64,000 bases of DNA from an uncultured Rhodothermaceae bacterium. Lineage in GTDB: Bacteria > Bacteroidota > Rhodothermia > Rhodothermales > Salinibacteraceae. Under the pieces are notes generated by a model. The model was given only the letters and a program-made list of their open reading frames with translations. It searched no databases and was not told the origin of the DNA. Below, piece by piece: positions 34,799 through 44,174 of the stretch. The stretch's first letter is position 1; the number at the start of each line of letters is the position of its first letter. The DNA is taken from assembly GCA_913056335.1 (NCBI GenBank), contig CAJXLX010000001.1, positions 1 to 64,000 of the forward strand, written 5' to 3'. Made by a program: the position numbers and the translations under genes.

Positions 34799-36160
34799 AT
34801 GCCCCACACGGATTCCTCTCGAACACGTGCTATCTTGAACGCCCTGGGTCCGGGTCTCATCATGGCCGGGGCCGCGATTGGCGTGTCGCACCTTGTGCAG
34901 TCCACACGTGCCGGCGCCGAGTACGGCTTTGTGGCGGCGGTGCTCATTGTGGCCGCCTGTCTGTTCAAGTATCCATTTCTGGAGTACGGGCCGCGCTATG
35001 CGGCTGCTACCGGCGAGAGCCTACTCGACGGCTACCGGCGCCTTGGCCCCTGGGCCACCGGCGTATTCGCGCTCATCACGGTAGGGACCATGTTCATCGT
35101 GCTGGCGAGCGTCACGGCCGTTACGGCGGGACTCATGGGCTGGCTCGTGGGCACGACGCCCAACCTGGCGCTGTGGAGCGGTGTGGTCCTGGGCCTGTGC
35201 ATCCTCATCTTGATGTGGGGGCGCTACCAGTTCCTCGACCGCGCTATGAAAGTGATCATGGCGCTGCTGGCGGTATCGACCGTGGTGGCCGCTGTGGCCG
35301 CACTGGTGGGACCGGCGCCTGACATGGTAGAGCCACCTGCCGGGCCGAGCGCGCTGCTCACCACCTCGGGCATCGCCTTCTCGCTTGCGCTTATGGGCTG
35401 GATGCCGGTGCCCATCGACATGGCCGCGTGGCACTCGTTGTGGACGCTGGAGCGCGAGCGCGACACGGGCACCCGCCTGGCCCTGCGCGACGTGCAGGCC
35501 GACTTTGCGATTGGCTATGCGCTCTCGCTGCTGATGGCGCTGGCGTTTCTGGTGCTGGGTACGGCCCTAATGTACGGCACGGGCACCGAGTTTGGCAGCG
35601 GTGCGGTGGCTTTTGCCACACAGGTGGTTGACCTCTACACCACCACACTCGGTCCGGGGGTGGGTACGCTTGTCGGCATTGCTGCACTCACTACGATGCT
35701 AAGCACCACGTTAGCGGTAACGGATGCGTATGGACGTCTCGTGGCCTGGTTTACCGCCTACCTACAGGGCACGCCGCTGGCGGCGCGCAGCCTGGCTCGT
35801 GCGCCCAAAGCTGTCGCCGTGGGATCGGACACGGCCCCCAGCCCCAAACCAGCCCCATCCTCTACGTCTGAAGGGGGCGACGTAGAAGCCCTGCAGCGCT
35901 ACTACCGATGGGGCCTCTTCATCACGCCCTTGGGGGCCTGGGCGATCTTGGCGCTGCTCGTACAGAGCCTCACTGCCCTGGTTGACGTGGCCACCACACT
36001 CGCCTTCTTGGCCGGACCCGTCCTGGGCGCCATGAACTACTACCTCGTATGCAGCGACCACATGCCCGAGCACGCACAGCCATCTACCGGGATGCGCGCG
36101 CTCTCCTGGGCCGGACTCGTCTTTCTGGTCGCGTTCTGCGTGGCGTACGTGGTGGTGTAA
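34799..36160 (+). CDS. Nramp-like transporter with non-canonical metal-site motifs
   Basis: A 453-residue membrane protein with about 11 helices and the overall plan of divalent-metal Nramp transporters. TM1 opens GPGLIMAGAAIGVSHLV (residues 17-33) and TM6 reads GWMPVPIDMAAWHSLW near 200. Canonical Nramps use DPGN in TM1 and MPH in TM6 to hold Mn2+ or Fe2+; neither motif is present here. The protein is therefore a divergent branch, and its substrate cannot be assumed to be Mn2+ or Fe2+. A long Ser/Pro linker near residues 340-365 joins the last helices. It is divergent from the M14 peptidase gene. Confidence 0.75.
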   Translation: MPHTDSSRTRAILNALGPGLIMAGAAIGVSHLVQSTRAGAEYGFVAAVLIVAACLFKYPFLEYGPRYAAATGESLLDGYRRLGPWATGVFALITVGTMFIVLASVTAVTAGLMGWLVGTTPNLALWSGVVLGLCILILMWGRYQFLDRAMKVIMALLAVSTVVAAVAALVGPAPDMVEPPAGPSALLTTSGIAFSLALMGWMPVPIDMAAWHSLWTLERERDTGTRLALRDVQADFAIGYALSLLMALAFLVLGTALMYGTGTEFGSGAVAFATQVVDLYTTTLGPGVGTLVGIAALTTMLSTTLAVTDAYGRLVAWFTAYLQGTPLAARSLARAPKAVAVGSDTAPSPKPAPSSTSEGGDVEALQRYYRWGLFITPLGAWAILALLVQSLTALVDVATTLAFLAGPVLGAMNYYLVCSDHMPEHAQPSTGMRALSWAGLVFLVAFCVAYVVV

Positions 36161-36223
36161 GTGCGGCGGGAAATGAATGGTTAGTAGGACGCCAAGCACA
36201 CCACCGGCTCGGCGAGCGACTGC

Positions 36224-36523
36224 TCACGAGTAGACAGCGTCGTGCTCACACGGCCCCTGGCCGGTAACTTCCCACACGCCCATCGCCAGCCAGCTCTGAA
36301 ACTCGTGGCGCGGCCAGGCCTTGTAGCGGATCGCAGCCGGATATGCCACCTGGGCTCCGTCTTCGGCCAACCACTCAAAGCAGATATGCGTGGAGGTCTC
36401 AAACAAAACGCCGAGCAGGCAACCTTTGCCTTCAACAAAGTACTTGTACGTGGCATTCCCCGGACACGGGTGCGGCTGAAATCCCTCGGGCGCCGCTTTT
36501 ACGAAGGCCTCTAACGTGGACAT
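36224..36523 (-). CDS. Hypothetical 99-residue protein
   Basis: A small soluble protein, MSTLEAFVKAAPEGFQPHPC at the start and FQSWLAMGVWEVTGQG near the end, with three Cys residues and several aromatic ones. No family is recognised. Its start lies 27 bases from the first of two TTTAGA-N5-TCTAAA-type operators (36550-36568), which suggests control by a metal- or iron-responsive repressor. It is divergent from the small Cys protein at 36786. Confidence 0.55.
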   Translation of the reverse strand: MSTLEAFVKAAPEGFQPHPCPGNATYKYFVEGKGCLLGVLFETSTHICFEWLAEDGAQVAYPAAIRYKAWPRHEFQSWLAMGVWEVTGQGPCEHDAVYS

Positions 36524-36549
36524 AGGCGTTACAGCAGAGTTACTGGCTT

Positions 36550-36568
36550 ATTTAGACAGCATCTAATC
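36550..36568. promoter_or_regulatory. Putative repressor operator, site 1 (ATTTAGA-N5-TCTAATC)
   Basis: Half-sites ATTTAGA and TCTAATC with a 5-base spacer, a near-palindrome that matches site 2 in halves and spacing. It lies just upstream of the leftward 99-residue gene. The pattern resembles operators of DtxR/MntR or Fur-type metalloregulators, but the regulator is unknown. Confidence 0.5.
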
Positions 36569-36661
36569 TAATGGGAACGCGCCCCATCGCCAAGATATCG
36601 GCATGAAGTTCGATATAAATTGAGTAGCTGCGGCTTTGGGCATCCATTACAAGGCTATCCA

Positions 36662-36680
36662 ATTTAGACCGCCTCTAAAT
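36662..36680. promoter_or_regulatory. Putative repressor operator, site 2 (ATTTAGA-N5-TCTAAAT)
   Basis: A perfect 7-bp inverted repeat with a 5-base spacer, 106 bases before the rightward gene at 36786. It shares all but two half-site bases with site 1. Having the two sites in one divergent spacer suggests joint control of both genes. Confidence 0.6.
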
Positions 36681-36785
36681 CCCGTTTGGCGTGGATCCTG
36701 GGTGGTTTCCTGCTGTTTCTAAAACAAATCTTTACAGAGCAAAGCGTTCTTGAATCCTGATACAACCTGACACGAGGTGAGTCTT

Positions 36786-36995
36786 ATGACCAATGAAATC
36801 CAATCTCAGTGCACAGCCTGCGCGCATCTTGACCGCACTGCGAACAGTGGGACTTGTGAAGCCTTTCCTGAAGGTATTCCCGAAGAGATTCTGACTAACC
36901 AGCACGACCACCACAAGCCTTACCCCGGCGACCAGCGTGTGCGGTTCGAGCTTGCGCCTATCCCCGAAGCCAAACGCAAAGCTGTTGCCTCGTAA
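36786..36995 (+). CDS. Small Cys-containing conserved-type protein
   Basis: A 69-residue protein: MTNEIQSQCTACAHLD, then CEAFPEGIPEEILTNQHDHH and PYPGDQRVRFEL. The spacing of Cys-x2-Cys and a later Cys, followed by AFPxGIPxEI and a PGD-x-RF ending, is that of a widespread family of short uncharacterised proteins that may hold a metal. GAGGTGAG precedes the ATG. Function not established. A rho-independent terminator follows at 37028. Confidence 0.6.
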   Translation: MTNEIQSQCTACAHLDRTANSGTCEAFPEGIPEEILTNQHDHHKPYPGDQRVRFELAPIPEAKRKAVAS

Positions 36996-37027
36996 GGCAA
37001 CGCGTGTAACATAGCATACCCACGACG

Positions 37028-37065
37028 AAAAGCCGACGAGTCCACCACGGGGCGCGTCGGCTTTT
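37028..37065 (+). terminator. Rho-independent terminator
   Basis: An 11-bp stem AAAAGCCGACG / CGTCGGCTTTT with a 16-base loop and a short T-run, 33 bases after the small Cys-protein gene. Confidence 0.8.
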
Positions 37066-37244
37066 GCATTGAGGTCCGTCCTGGTCCAGCAAAAAACGGC
37101 ACACCGCACCACGTTTCACAACGGACAGATCATACAACTTGTAAGCAGCCAGCAGATGTCCGCAGTTAACGGCGTTTTACGCATTTACCTGTGCTTCCAT
37201 ACGCGACAACACGCGGCCTTTACATCTGCCCCCCGCCCTCTGAT

Positions 37245-37718
37245 ATGTCTACCTCAACGTTTCAACCGAACGAAGACGCTGCGGAATCGACCACCCAGCC
37301 CGAAAAGCTAACCCGCTTTCTGGCATTGCTCATCGACTCTGTGCTAACCATGGTAGTGTCATGGATTCCGGTGCTTGGTCCGCTCTTAGGGGCGGGCTAC
37401 TTCCTGGTGCGCGACGGCCTGACGCTCGACTTCATGAATCAGCGCTCGATCGGAAAGCATGTGATGGGACTCAGAGTGAATCGGGCCGATGGGAAGCCCA
37501 TGGACATTGAGACCTCGGCCAAGCGCAACTGGATGTTTGCCATTGGCGGCGTCACCGCCCTGATTGCTGAGATTCCACTTATTGGCTGGCTGCTGGCCCT
37601 CCCCATTTCGCTGGCCGCGCTGGCCATTGGGTTGTACGAAGGCTACCGGGTACTTACGCGCAGCGACCAGAAGCGCTGGGGAGACGACATGGCCGATACA
37701 ACCGTTGTGAAAGCATAA
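37245..37718 (+). CDS. RDD family membrane protein
   Basis: A 157-residue protein with the RDD signature: TRFLALLIDSVLTMVV near residue 24 (Arg and Asp in the first helix), then GLTLDFMNQRSIGKHVMGLRVNRADGKP, which is the conserved RSIGKxxxGLxV loop. Two more helices follow (MFAIGGVTALIAEIPLIGWLLALPISLAAL). RDD proteins are small membrane proteins, some linked to Na+/H+ exchange; the role here is not known. A 14-residue Ser/Thr/Glu-rich N-terminus precedes the domain. Confidence 0.85.
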   Translation: MSTSTFQPNEDAAESTTQPEKLTRFLALLIDSVLTMVVSWIPVLGPLLGAGYFLVRDGLTLDFMNQRSIGKHVMGLRVNRADGKPMDIETSAKRNWMFAIGGVTALIAEIPLIGWLLALPISLAALAIGLYEGYRVLTRSDQKRWGDDMADTTVVKA

Positions 37719-37808
37719 CGTCAGAGCGGACGCTTGCTAAATATGCGAGCGCCCATGCGCAGAAGCCACCAACCGTATGCATCTCTCCAAGCAGATCTCC
37801 TTTAGGCC

Positions 37809-37844
37809 ACCGCCGCTTTGTGTATGCAGAGCGGCGGTTTCTTT
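37809..37844 (+). terminator. Rho-independent terminator
   Basis: A 9-bp stem ACCGCCGCT / AGCGGCGGT with a 12-base loop followed by TTCTTT. It lies about 90 bases after the RDD gene. The rest of 37719-38161 holds no gene that can be supported. Confidence 0.7.
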
Positions 37845-38161
37845 GTGGTGCGTACGCCACGTGACGAAAAGAGGTAGAAACGCCCTACTGCAGCGCACAA
37901 ATGTAACGAATTTAGCGAAAGGGTTGCATTCCTGTGCAATACGTACTACAGTAATGTGCAGTATTCATGCATGCCCTTTCACACTCCATATGCTCTTTCT
38001 GCGTTATAGTATAGTTTCCTCTACTTGCCGTCTTCTCAGCGAGTGCTCCTCTGCATGGAGGGGGAATGCACATGCATGACAACGCGCATGACAACGAACG
38101 GAGAAATCGTTGAGGGTGCAAACGTCCCGACTCTTTGCTTGCCACGGGTTTACTCAGTCCT

Positions 38162-41100
38162 ATGAAGATACGACACACTTTCGCGCGGACAATGCTTGAC
38201 CACCTGCAATATACACTTGCACTGGGAGCGCTTTTCCTAATGATCGGGTGGGGGCTCCCTGCGCAGGCACAGGAGGCGTTTGTGGACGACGCCACCTGTC
38301 CGAACACAGGCAGCGGTACATCGGGGGATCCGTACTGCGAAATCCAAACGGCCATTGATAACGCCAATTCAGGTGATGTGATTGACGTGGCTGCGGGGAC
38401 GTATGCGGAAGGCATCGTTGTGAATAAGGCGCTGACGATTCAAGGTAATAATGCTGGCACCCCGGGCAGCGGCACACGTGCCGAGGAAAGCACCATCGTC
38501 CCAGAGCCAAGCGAGGGAGGAGGTCCACCGCCGCCTTTTCTCATAAGTGTGGCATCCTCCAATGTAACAATCGATGGGTTCGAGTTCGATGCACAGAGCA
38601 ACGTGCCCACAGGAATAGGCGTACAATCAGGCGGTGAAACTCCTGTTGTTGAAAGCACAGTGATACAAAATAACGTATTCGAGAATTTCCCAAGCGGAGT
38701 TACGATCAGTATCTTTGAGACGACGATAGATATTCCATTTGGAGTGGGGATTGCAGGTGTTGGGCCGTCCACCGAAAATGAGTTTGCAAACAACCTCTTC
38801 CAGAACTTTGGGGACTACCAGCCGCCGACCGACAACGGTCCGGAGACAGAAGGTGAACCCGAGCGTGCCAGCATCGGGATAGCCGTTGTAGATGGGTTTG
38901 AGGCATCCATTGAGAACAATCGAATTGATAACGTAGCGTTTGGCGTATTGATGACGCAGGGCCGTCTTCCCATGCCGATGGGCGGGGGGCCGATTGGCGA
39001 ACCGATCTTGGGACAAGAGCCCGGAAGCAGAGATGCACAGGCACAGCCTGCAAACGCTGGCATTGCACACGTCAGCGGCGGCCAAATCACCAACGTTCAT
39101 CGTGGCATTGTCTTCTACCCCGGACAGCAAGACGCCACCTACTATGGTGGAGGGAGTAGAAATCAGTGGAGCCGAAGAGTTTGGCATTGTATCGTTCCGT
39201 TTTGACGGGGAAGAGGTCTATCAGCCTGCCCTTGGCGATGGGAGCAATGACATTACGGCTACGATCCGCAATGTCACGATCACCGATACCGGAAGTCCAG
39301 CAAGCTCGGGCGATGCGGCAGGCATCGCCACCAATGCGTTTTCGGGAACCGGATTGCTCACCACAACCATCGAGAACTGCACGATTCGTGATAATCAGAA
39401 CCGCGGGATCAATGCGCGAGGCGCCGATGATAGTGCGGTCTCAGTATCCGTAACTGGATGTGTTGTAGAAGGGAACGGGTATGCTCCGAATTCAAATGCC
39501 AACGCCAACGGAATTATCGCACAGCGCGGTGCTGAGATCACTGTGGAAAACAGTACTATAAGCAACGTATCCACCAACCAGTCGGCCCCCGAGGCTGATG
39601 CGGTGTCGGTAAAGAGTGAAGCGGAAGCGGAAGAGGGCGAGGGAGACCGTGACAACGGAAAAATGACAATCACAGATTCTCGGATCCTGGCTCCTGTGGG
39701 CCAGGCAGCCGTGGCGGCGTCTCCGGGTGGAGCTGGAGATCCCGGCTTCCTGGATGCTTCGGGCAACTGGTGGGGCAGCACCAATCCTGCAGCCTTTGAG
39801 ATTAGCGATGCAGAGGATATTGTCGACTACAGTCCCTTCCTGAACAGCGGCACGGACACCGACATGGGCACGCCGGGTTTTCAAGGCGACGTTTCAGTGC
39901 TCAGCGTGGACAGTGGAAGCCCGCAGTTGCAGGCCGGTACGCGCATCGAAGAAGCGGTTACGCTGGGGGGCGCTGCCGAGATTATTCTGCAGTCGACAAG
40001 CGGACAGTTTAACGTGTCTACCGACGTATCCGTGCCAGGCGACCTCGTTGTGGCGGGTGACATTGAGTTTGGGACAGTCAACGGCGACATCCAAATCGTT
40101 AACAACGAACTGGCCGTGGAAGGCGGCTCAGTCACCAACAGCCCGATGTTCGATGTGCAAAACCGCTTTGTGGGAGATCAGCCCGGCGGAAATGGTGATA
40201 ACGCCGGGTGGCGCCTGCTTTCCTCGCCCCGTGCGAGCGAATCCGCTGCGCTACTTGAGGATCTGCAGCAGGCCAATACCGGCACCATTCTGGCGCTGTG
40301 GGACGATGAAGTGCAAGAGTACGACTACATCAACTCTGTAAACGGAACCACGGATCTACCGCGTGGCGAGAGCTTCTTCGTCTACCTCTTCGACCTTGAC
40401 AATCCGATTGGAACAGAGGCCAGCGACACGTGCACTCCAAGTGATGCGTGCATTCGCACGAGCGGCCTGCTCAACGTTGGCAATGCCCCAACTGGTGGCT
40501 TCGGCACAAATACTGTAACGGTAGGCGTGTCGGATACAGAGAACACCAGCTCGACAGAGGCCGGATACCTGCTCGGTAACCCGTTTACCCAGTCGTTCGA
40601 TATTGCCAACCTGACGGTGCAGTCCACCGGGAGCCCCATCGGAACAGATGGTATCTTTGAAGGAGCGGTCACGGTGTATAATCCTCTAACTGATGAGTTT
40701 ACGCCGGTGAACGCCGATTCGAACCTGGAAAGCGAGGTGGCGCCCTGGCAAGGATTCTGGCTATTGCGTCAGCCATCCGAAGAGCCGCTGCAAGAAGAGA
40801 CACTCGTCTACGAAGAAGCCGGACGCACGCAAGGGGCGCCGTTTGTGCCCGCGAAGTCGACGATGGCCTCGTTCAACAGCGGGCAGCTCTTCGTAACGCT
40901 CGGGATAGAGCAAGGCGCAGAGGTGGTACAGCAGAGTCGGGCTTCCCTCTATGCCCGCGAAGGGGCCTCCACCGACCGCGACGCGTACGACCTGGCACGC
41001 ATTCAGCCAATGAGTGAAACATTTGCCCAGGTGTCGTTCCTGCGTCCCGACGGAACGCGGGCTTCGCAGTACAGCGTGCCGTACGCGCTTGAGGGTTCGG

Positions 41101-41927
41101 TCGACATCCCGCTGCATGCGGAAGGAGTCGGGGTAAGCGGTACCGCCCATATCTCGACGGAGGGCTGGACCCACATCCCAAATGATTGGGAACTGACGCT
41201 CACCGACACGCAGACTGGTGAGACTACGCCGCTCGTGCCGGGAGAAAGCTACACGTTCAACCTGAACGAGAGCGAGCCACAGCCCACAGCCCAGCCGGGG
41301 ATGCAGTCCAGTGAAGGAGAAGCCAATCCGCGCTTTGTTGTGACAGCGGGTCCGGTGGAGCCGCTTCCCGTTGAGCTTGCGCAGTTCACCGGACGCGCCG
41401 ACGGGACCAGTGCGGTGCTCGCCTGGGAAACCGCCTCGGAGACCAATAACGCGGGCTTCCGGGTGCAACGGCAGTCCAACGGCGGTTCCTTCGAAACGGT
41501 AGAGTTTGTAGAAGGCACCGGGACGACCGACGCGCCGCAGTCTTATCAGATCCGGGTGGAAGACCTCAACTACGGCACGCACAGCTTCCGCATTGAGCAG
41601 GTAGATACCGACGGGACGGCCACGCCGAGCGATCCAGTCGAGGTGGAGGTGCGTCTGCAGGAAGCGATGGCCCTATCGCCAGTTGCGCCGAACCCGGTGC
41701 AGGGGCAAAGTACAATCACGATGACGGTGCGCGAGACGCAGCCCGTGCAAGCCGCGCTCTACGACGCACTGGGCCGCCGGGTGCGGACGCTCTACGATGG
41801 CGAACTGAGTGGGCAACAGCCGAAGACGCTAACGATTGATGCATCGTCGCTTGCCAGTGGCACGTACTTCGTTCGGGTGCGCAGCAAATCGTCAATCCAA
41901 ACGACTCGTGTTGTGGTTGTCCGATAA
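38162..41927 (+). pseudogene. Large right-handed beta-helix surface protein with C-terminal sorting domain, broken by a frameshift near 39130
   Basis: Two overlapping frames encode one protein of about 1,250 residues. Frame one (from 38162) has a signal peptide, ALGALFLMIGWGLPAQAQ, then a pectate-lyase-like beta-helix (DVIDVAAGTYAEGIVV, ENNRIDNVAFGVLM). It reads GIVFYPGQQDA and then loses sense, stopping at 39205. Frame two, shifted by +1, resumes near 39130 with PTMVEGVEISGAEEFGIVSF and continues the helix. It then runs through a linker and Ig-like part to a C-terminal domain, APNPVQGQSTITMTV...GRRVRTLYDGEL, of the type IX secretion (Por) kind. This is either a sequencing error in one base or a real loss. 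The lasso-like peptide gene starts 51 bases after it. Confidence 0.8.
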
Positions 41928-41978
41928 TACAAGGCGCACACCCTACGCATCTCACTCCAACAAAACAGCCATAAATGT

Positions 41979-42173
41979 ATGTCCGCGACGCGCGATACAT
42001 CTCGGTCTCCCCGTTCCAAAGGAGCGGGTTCGTCCCGGCAGCACGACCCGGAATCTGACCAGGACGTCCCTGCAGGCTACACGCCGCCACAGGTACGTCC
42101 ACTCGGCACCCTGCCAGCGTCTACAGGTATGCCGCAGTCGGCGGGGGGGAAGCCTGGCCAAACACCGACATAG
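41979..42173 (+). CDS. Candidate RiPP precursor peptide with lasso-type leader motif
   Basis: A 64-residue peptide. The leader has the lasso recognition signature YxxPx(L/V)xxxGx5T: Tyr34, Pro37, Val39, Gly43 and Thr49. In lasso precursors that Thr is the second-last leader residue, so cleavage after Gly50 would release MPQSAGGKPGQTPT, a 14-residue core. The core contains no Asp or Glu to form a lasso ring; it has Ser, Lys and two Thr, one being C-terminal. The N-terminus is rich in Ser, Arg and charged residues. It lies 93 bases before the kinase gene of a B1/B2 operon. Its identity as a precursor is inferred from motif and position. Confidence 0.75.
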   Translation: MSATRDTSRSPRSKGAGSSRQHDPESDQDVPAGYTPPQVRPLGTLPASTGMPQSAGGKPGQTPT

Positions 42174-42266
42174 TAGCGAAACTTTGCTGAAATTTTTGGC
42201 AAACAGATGCTCTGGCCAAGGGATGCATCGCATCGATCTTCTGTTTCATATTGCCAATTGTAAGCA

Positions 42267-43319
42267 ATGAAGGTAACCCCGGCTGCCATCGAGGCCGGTC
42301 CTGTGTTAAAAATCCGTGTTGAAGAGCCGTCGCAAAGCAAAGCGCATACATTAATGTCTGCGGTCGATGCTCTGGCCTGGAAGTATTGCAAGCCAAACCA
42401 GGACCAGGTTCCGGACGGCCTCATCGACGTGTCGTCACAGCTTGTGGGGATTCCCCGGTCAGCAACGCAGGTGGAGCGTGACCAGCAAGGTACCGTCTGG
42501 AAGACATCACAGCATTGGTGGGTTGAACGTGCGGCGTACTGTGTTGCCTTAGAGCGGGACTCAGTTCGGGCTACGCTCTACATGGACCATACTGATCAAG
42601 AGATACAGGCATCGCTTGCATACGCAATCCGCGATATCATCACATTGCTTCTTCCACATACGGGTTGGATACCGCTGCACGCTGCGTGTGTCGTGCCTGC
42701 TGGCGCACCTGACGAGGGTGTACTACTTGTTGGAGCTTCCGGGGCAGGAAAGTCGACCCTTACACTGGGTATGCTCATGCAGGGCGCCCGGTGCGTTAGT
42801 GATGACCTGCTTCTTATAGCGCAAGAGCAAGCTCGTAAAAGCAAAAATACCCGATCCGGCGGTGTCGCCGTGTACAGCATGATGCGAGATATGCGGGTAT
42901 GTAACGATGCGTGGGAGCGCCTCGGCTTGTGTAAAGACCATGCTGGCTCATCGGGTGTATTTGCTATACATGCAGCAGTTGAGAAGCACACGCTAACAGC
43001 CGCTGCAATGTCGAAACGTTCTTCCACAGCAGAACTGAGAACCGCAAGTAGCAGTCCTACGCGCATATTGCTGCCAACAATCACCAGCCACCCTCGGAGC
43101 CGATTAGTACCCGTATCGCGGGCGGAGGCGCTACCTGATTTGCTTTCGCAGATGGTTCCGGCAACAATGCTGCCTGCTGACGTACAGCACGATCAATTGG
43201 AGCGTACTGCAGCGTTGCTCCGCCAGTGCACCGCCTACCGCCTGCACGCCGGGCGCGACCTCTACCACAACCCAGGGCACCTGGCGGCACTCCTGCAAAC
43301 TACAACAGCCTTCGCATAG
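42267..43319 (+). CDS. HPr-kinase-like protein of lasso/RiPP clusters
   Basis: A 350-residue protein. The C-terminal half has an HprK-type nucleotide fold: PLHAACVV near residue 136-143 (His), P-loop LLVGASGAGKSTLTLG at 153-168 and GARCVSDDLLLI near 173-184. The N-terminal part resembles no known domain. HprK-like kinases in lasso clusters such as that of paeninodin phosphorylate the C-terminal Ser of the precursor; here the candidate precursor ends in Thr. NCBI-type HprK-related kinase A systems pair such a kinase with a PqqD-like chaperone. The PqqD gene follows 25 bases later. Confidence 0.75.
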   Translation: MKVTPAAIEAGPVLKIRVEEPSQSKAHTLMSAVDALAWKYCKPNQDQVPDGLIDVSSQLVGIPRSATQVERDQQGTVWKTSQHWWVERAAYCVALERDSVRATLYMDHTDQEIQASLAYAIRDIITLLLPHTGWIPLHAACVVPAGAPDEGVLLVGASGAGKSTLTLGMLMQGARCVSDDLLLIAQEQARKSKNTRSGGVAVYSMMRDMRVCNDAWERLGLCKDHAGSSGVFAIHAAVEKHTLTAAAMSKRSSTAELRTASSSPTRILLPTITSHPRSRLVPVSRAEALPDLLSQMVPATMLPADVQHDQLERTAALLRQCTAYRLHAGRDLYHNPGHLAALLQTTTAFA

Positions 43320-43344
43320 CGTTCTACATCTGCCTTCCGTCATC

Positions 43345-43671
43345 ATGCCTGCGCCTTCTGCTTTCGCCAACGATGTGCCCGTACGCTGCGCCGTGCATGC
43401 CACCGCTACGGCCCTCGATGCCGACTCCGCGGTCGTGCTCGACCTCAAGAGCCAGACGTACTACGAACTCAACGAGACGGGATACGTGCTCTGGGCCTAC
43501 CTGCAGGAGCACGACCAGGCCACCGCCTCCGAGCTCGCCGAGGCGCTCTGTACTCATGCCAATGCCGACGCCGCCGGCGATTCCGTGCTCACGCCGGCGA
43601 CCGCCCGGACGCACACCAACACGTTTTTGCAATCCATGCGCGCGGCTCAACTCATTGTGCCTGCATCATGA
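43345..43671 (+). CDS. PqqD/RRE-type precursor recognition protein (lasso B1-like)
   Basis: A 108-residue winged-helix protein of the PqqD fold, with the hallmark VVLDLKSQTYYELNETGYVLWAYL near residues 30-53. In lasso and related pathways this domain (RRE, or B1) binds the leader motif YxxPxL...T and brings the precursor to the processing enzymes. A leader of exactly that type is encoded 1.2 kb upstream. The C-terminal helix TNTFLQSMRAAQLIVPAS is also typical. The stop overlaps the start of the B2 gene by ATGA. Confidence 0.88.
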   Translation: MPAPSAFANDVPVRCAVHATATALDADSAVVLDLKSQTYYELNETGYVLWAYLQEHDQATASELAEALCTHANADAAGDSVLTPATARTHTNTFLQSMRAAQLIVPAS

Positions 43672-44174
43672 TTGCCGACGAACCTCCAACCATAGCGACG
43701 CACATCCAGGAGTACGCTGCGCGTCCACGGTGGCACCGGGCCCTGGCCTGCGTACAGGTCCTGCCCCACGCGCTCTGGCTCTACGCTATCGTGGCACTGC
43801 ACCTCCGCCGCGTGCAGCAAGCCGCCACGCCGCGCACGCTCCCCGACGCACTGAAGCGTCTGCCCCCAACTGTGCTCCATACAACATGGCGCGGATTTGG
43901 CCCGCCGCTTGCATTGGGGGCATGCCTGACGATAGCCTACCGGCTTACCACACGCGGGCACTCCGGCCGCTGCCTGCCACGCGCACTCCTTCTATTCGGG
44001 CTGGTGCAGCGCACCGAACACGCACCCGTGCATTTCTGCATCGGTGCCCAACGCAACCGTCCGCATGAGCACCTGGCCCACGCCTGGGTCGAGGTGGGCG
44101 GCACGGCGCTGGCCGAACCCGTCAGTCCGCGCACCACCCACCGCCTGCTCTACCGCTACCCGACCACTTCGTGA
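43668..44174 (+). CDS. Lasso-peptide B2-type transglutaminase-like leader peptidase
   Basis: A 168-residue protein of the transglutaminase-like B2 family (PF13471 type), a cysteine protease that removes the leader. The catalytic Cys102 is in SGRCLPRALLLFGL and His138 in EHLAHAWVEVGG, the two motifs that define the family. The expected third residue, an Asp or Asn soon after the His, is not obvious in TALAEPVSPR. A hydrophobic N-terminal stretch (VLPHALWLYAIVALHL) is also seen in other B2 proteins. Both junctions overlap by a few bases, with B1 upstream and the nucleotidyltransferase downstream. Confidence 0.88.
   Translation: MIADEPPTIATHIQEYAARPRWHRALACVQVLPHALWLYAIVALHLRRVQQAATPRTLPDALKRLPPTVLHTTWRGFGPPLALGACLTIAYRLTTRGHSGRCLPRALLLFGLVQRTEHAPVHFCIGAQRNRPHEHLAHAWVEVGGTALAEPVSPRTTHRLLYRYPTTS

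Noticed and set aside
38135-41927. Two separate overlapping genes instead of one interrupted gene
   Set aside because: The overlap reads in a second frame with no start or ribosome-binding site, while the two frames join into one continuous beta-helix if a single base is removed.
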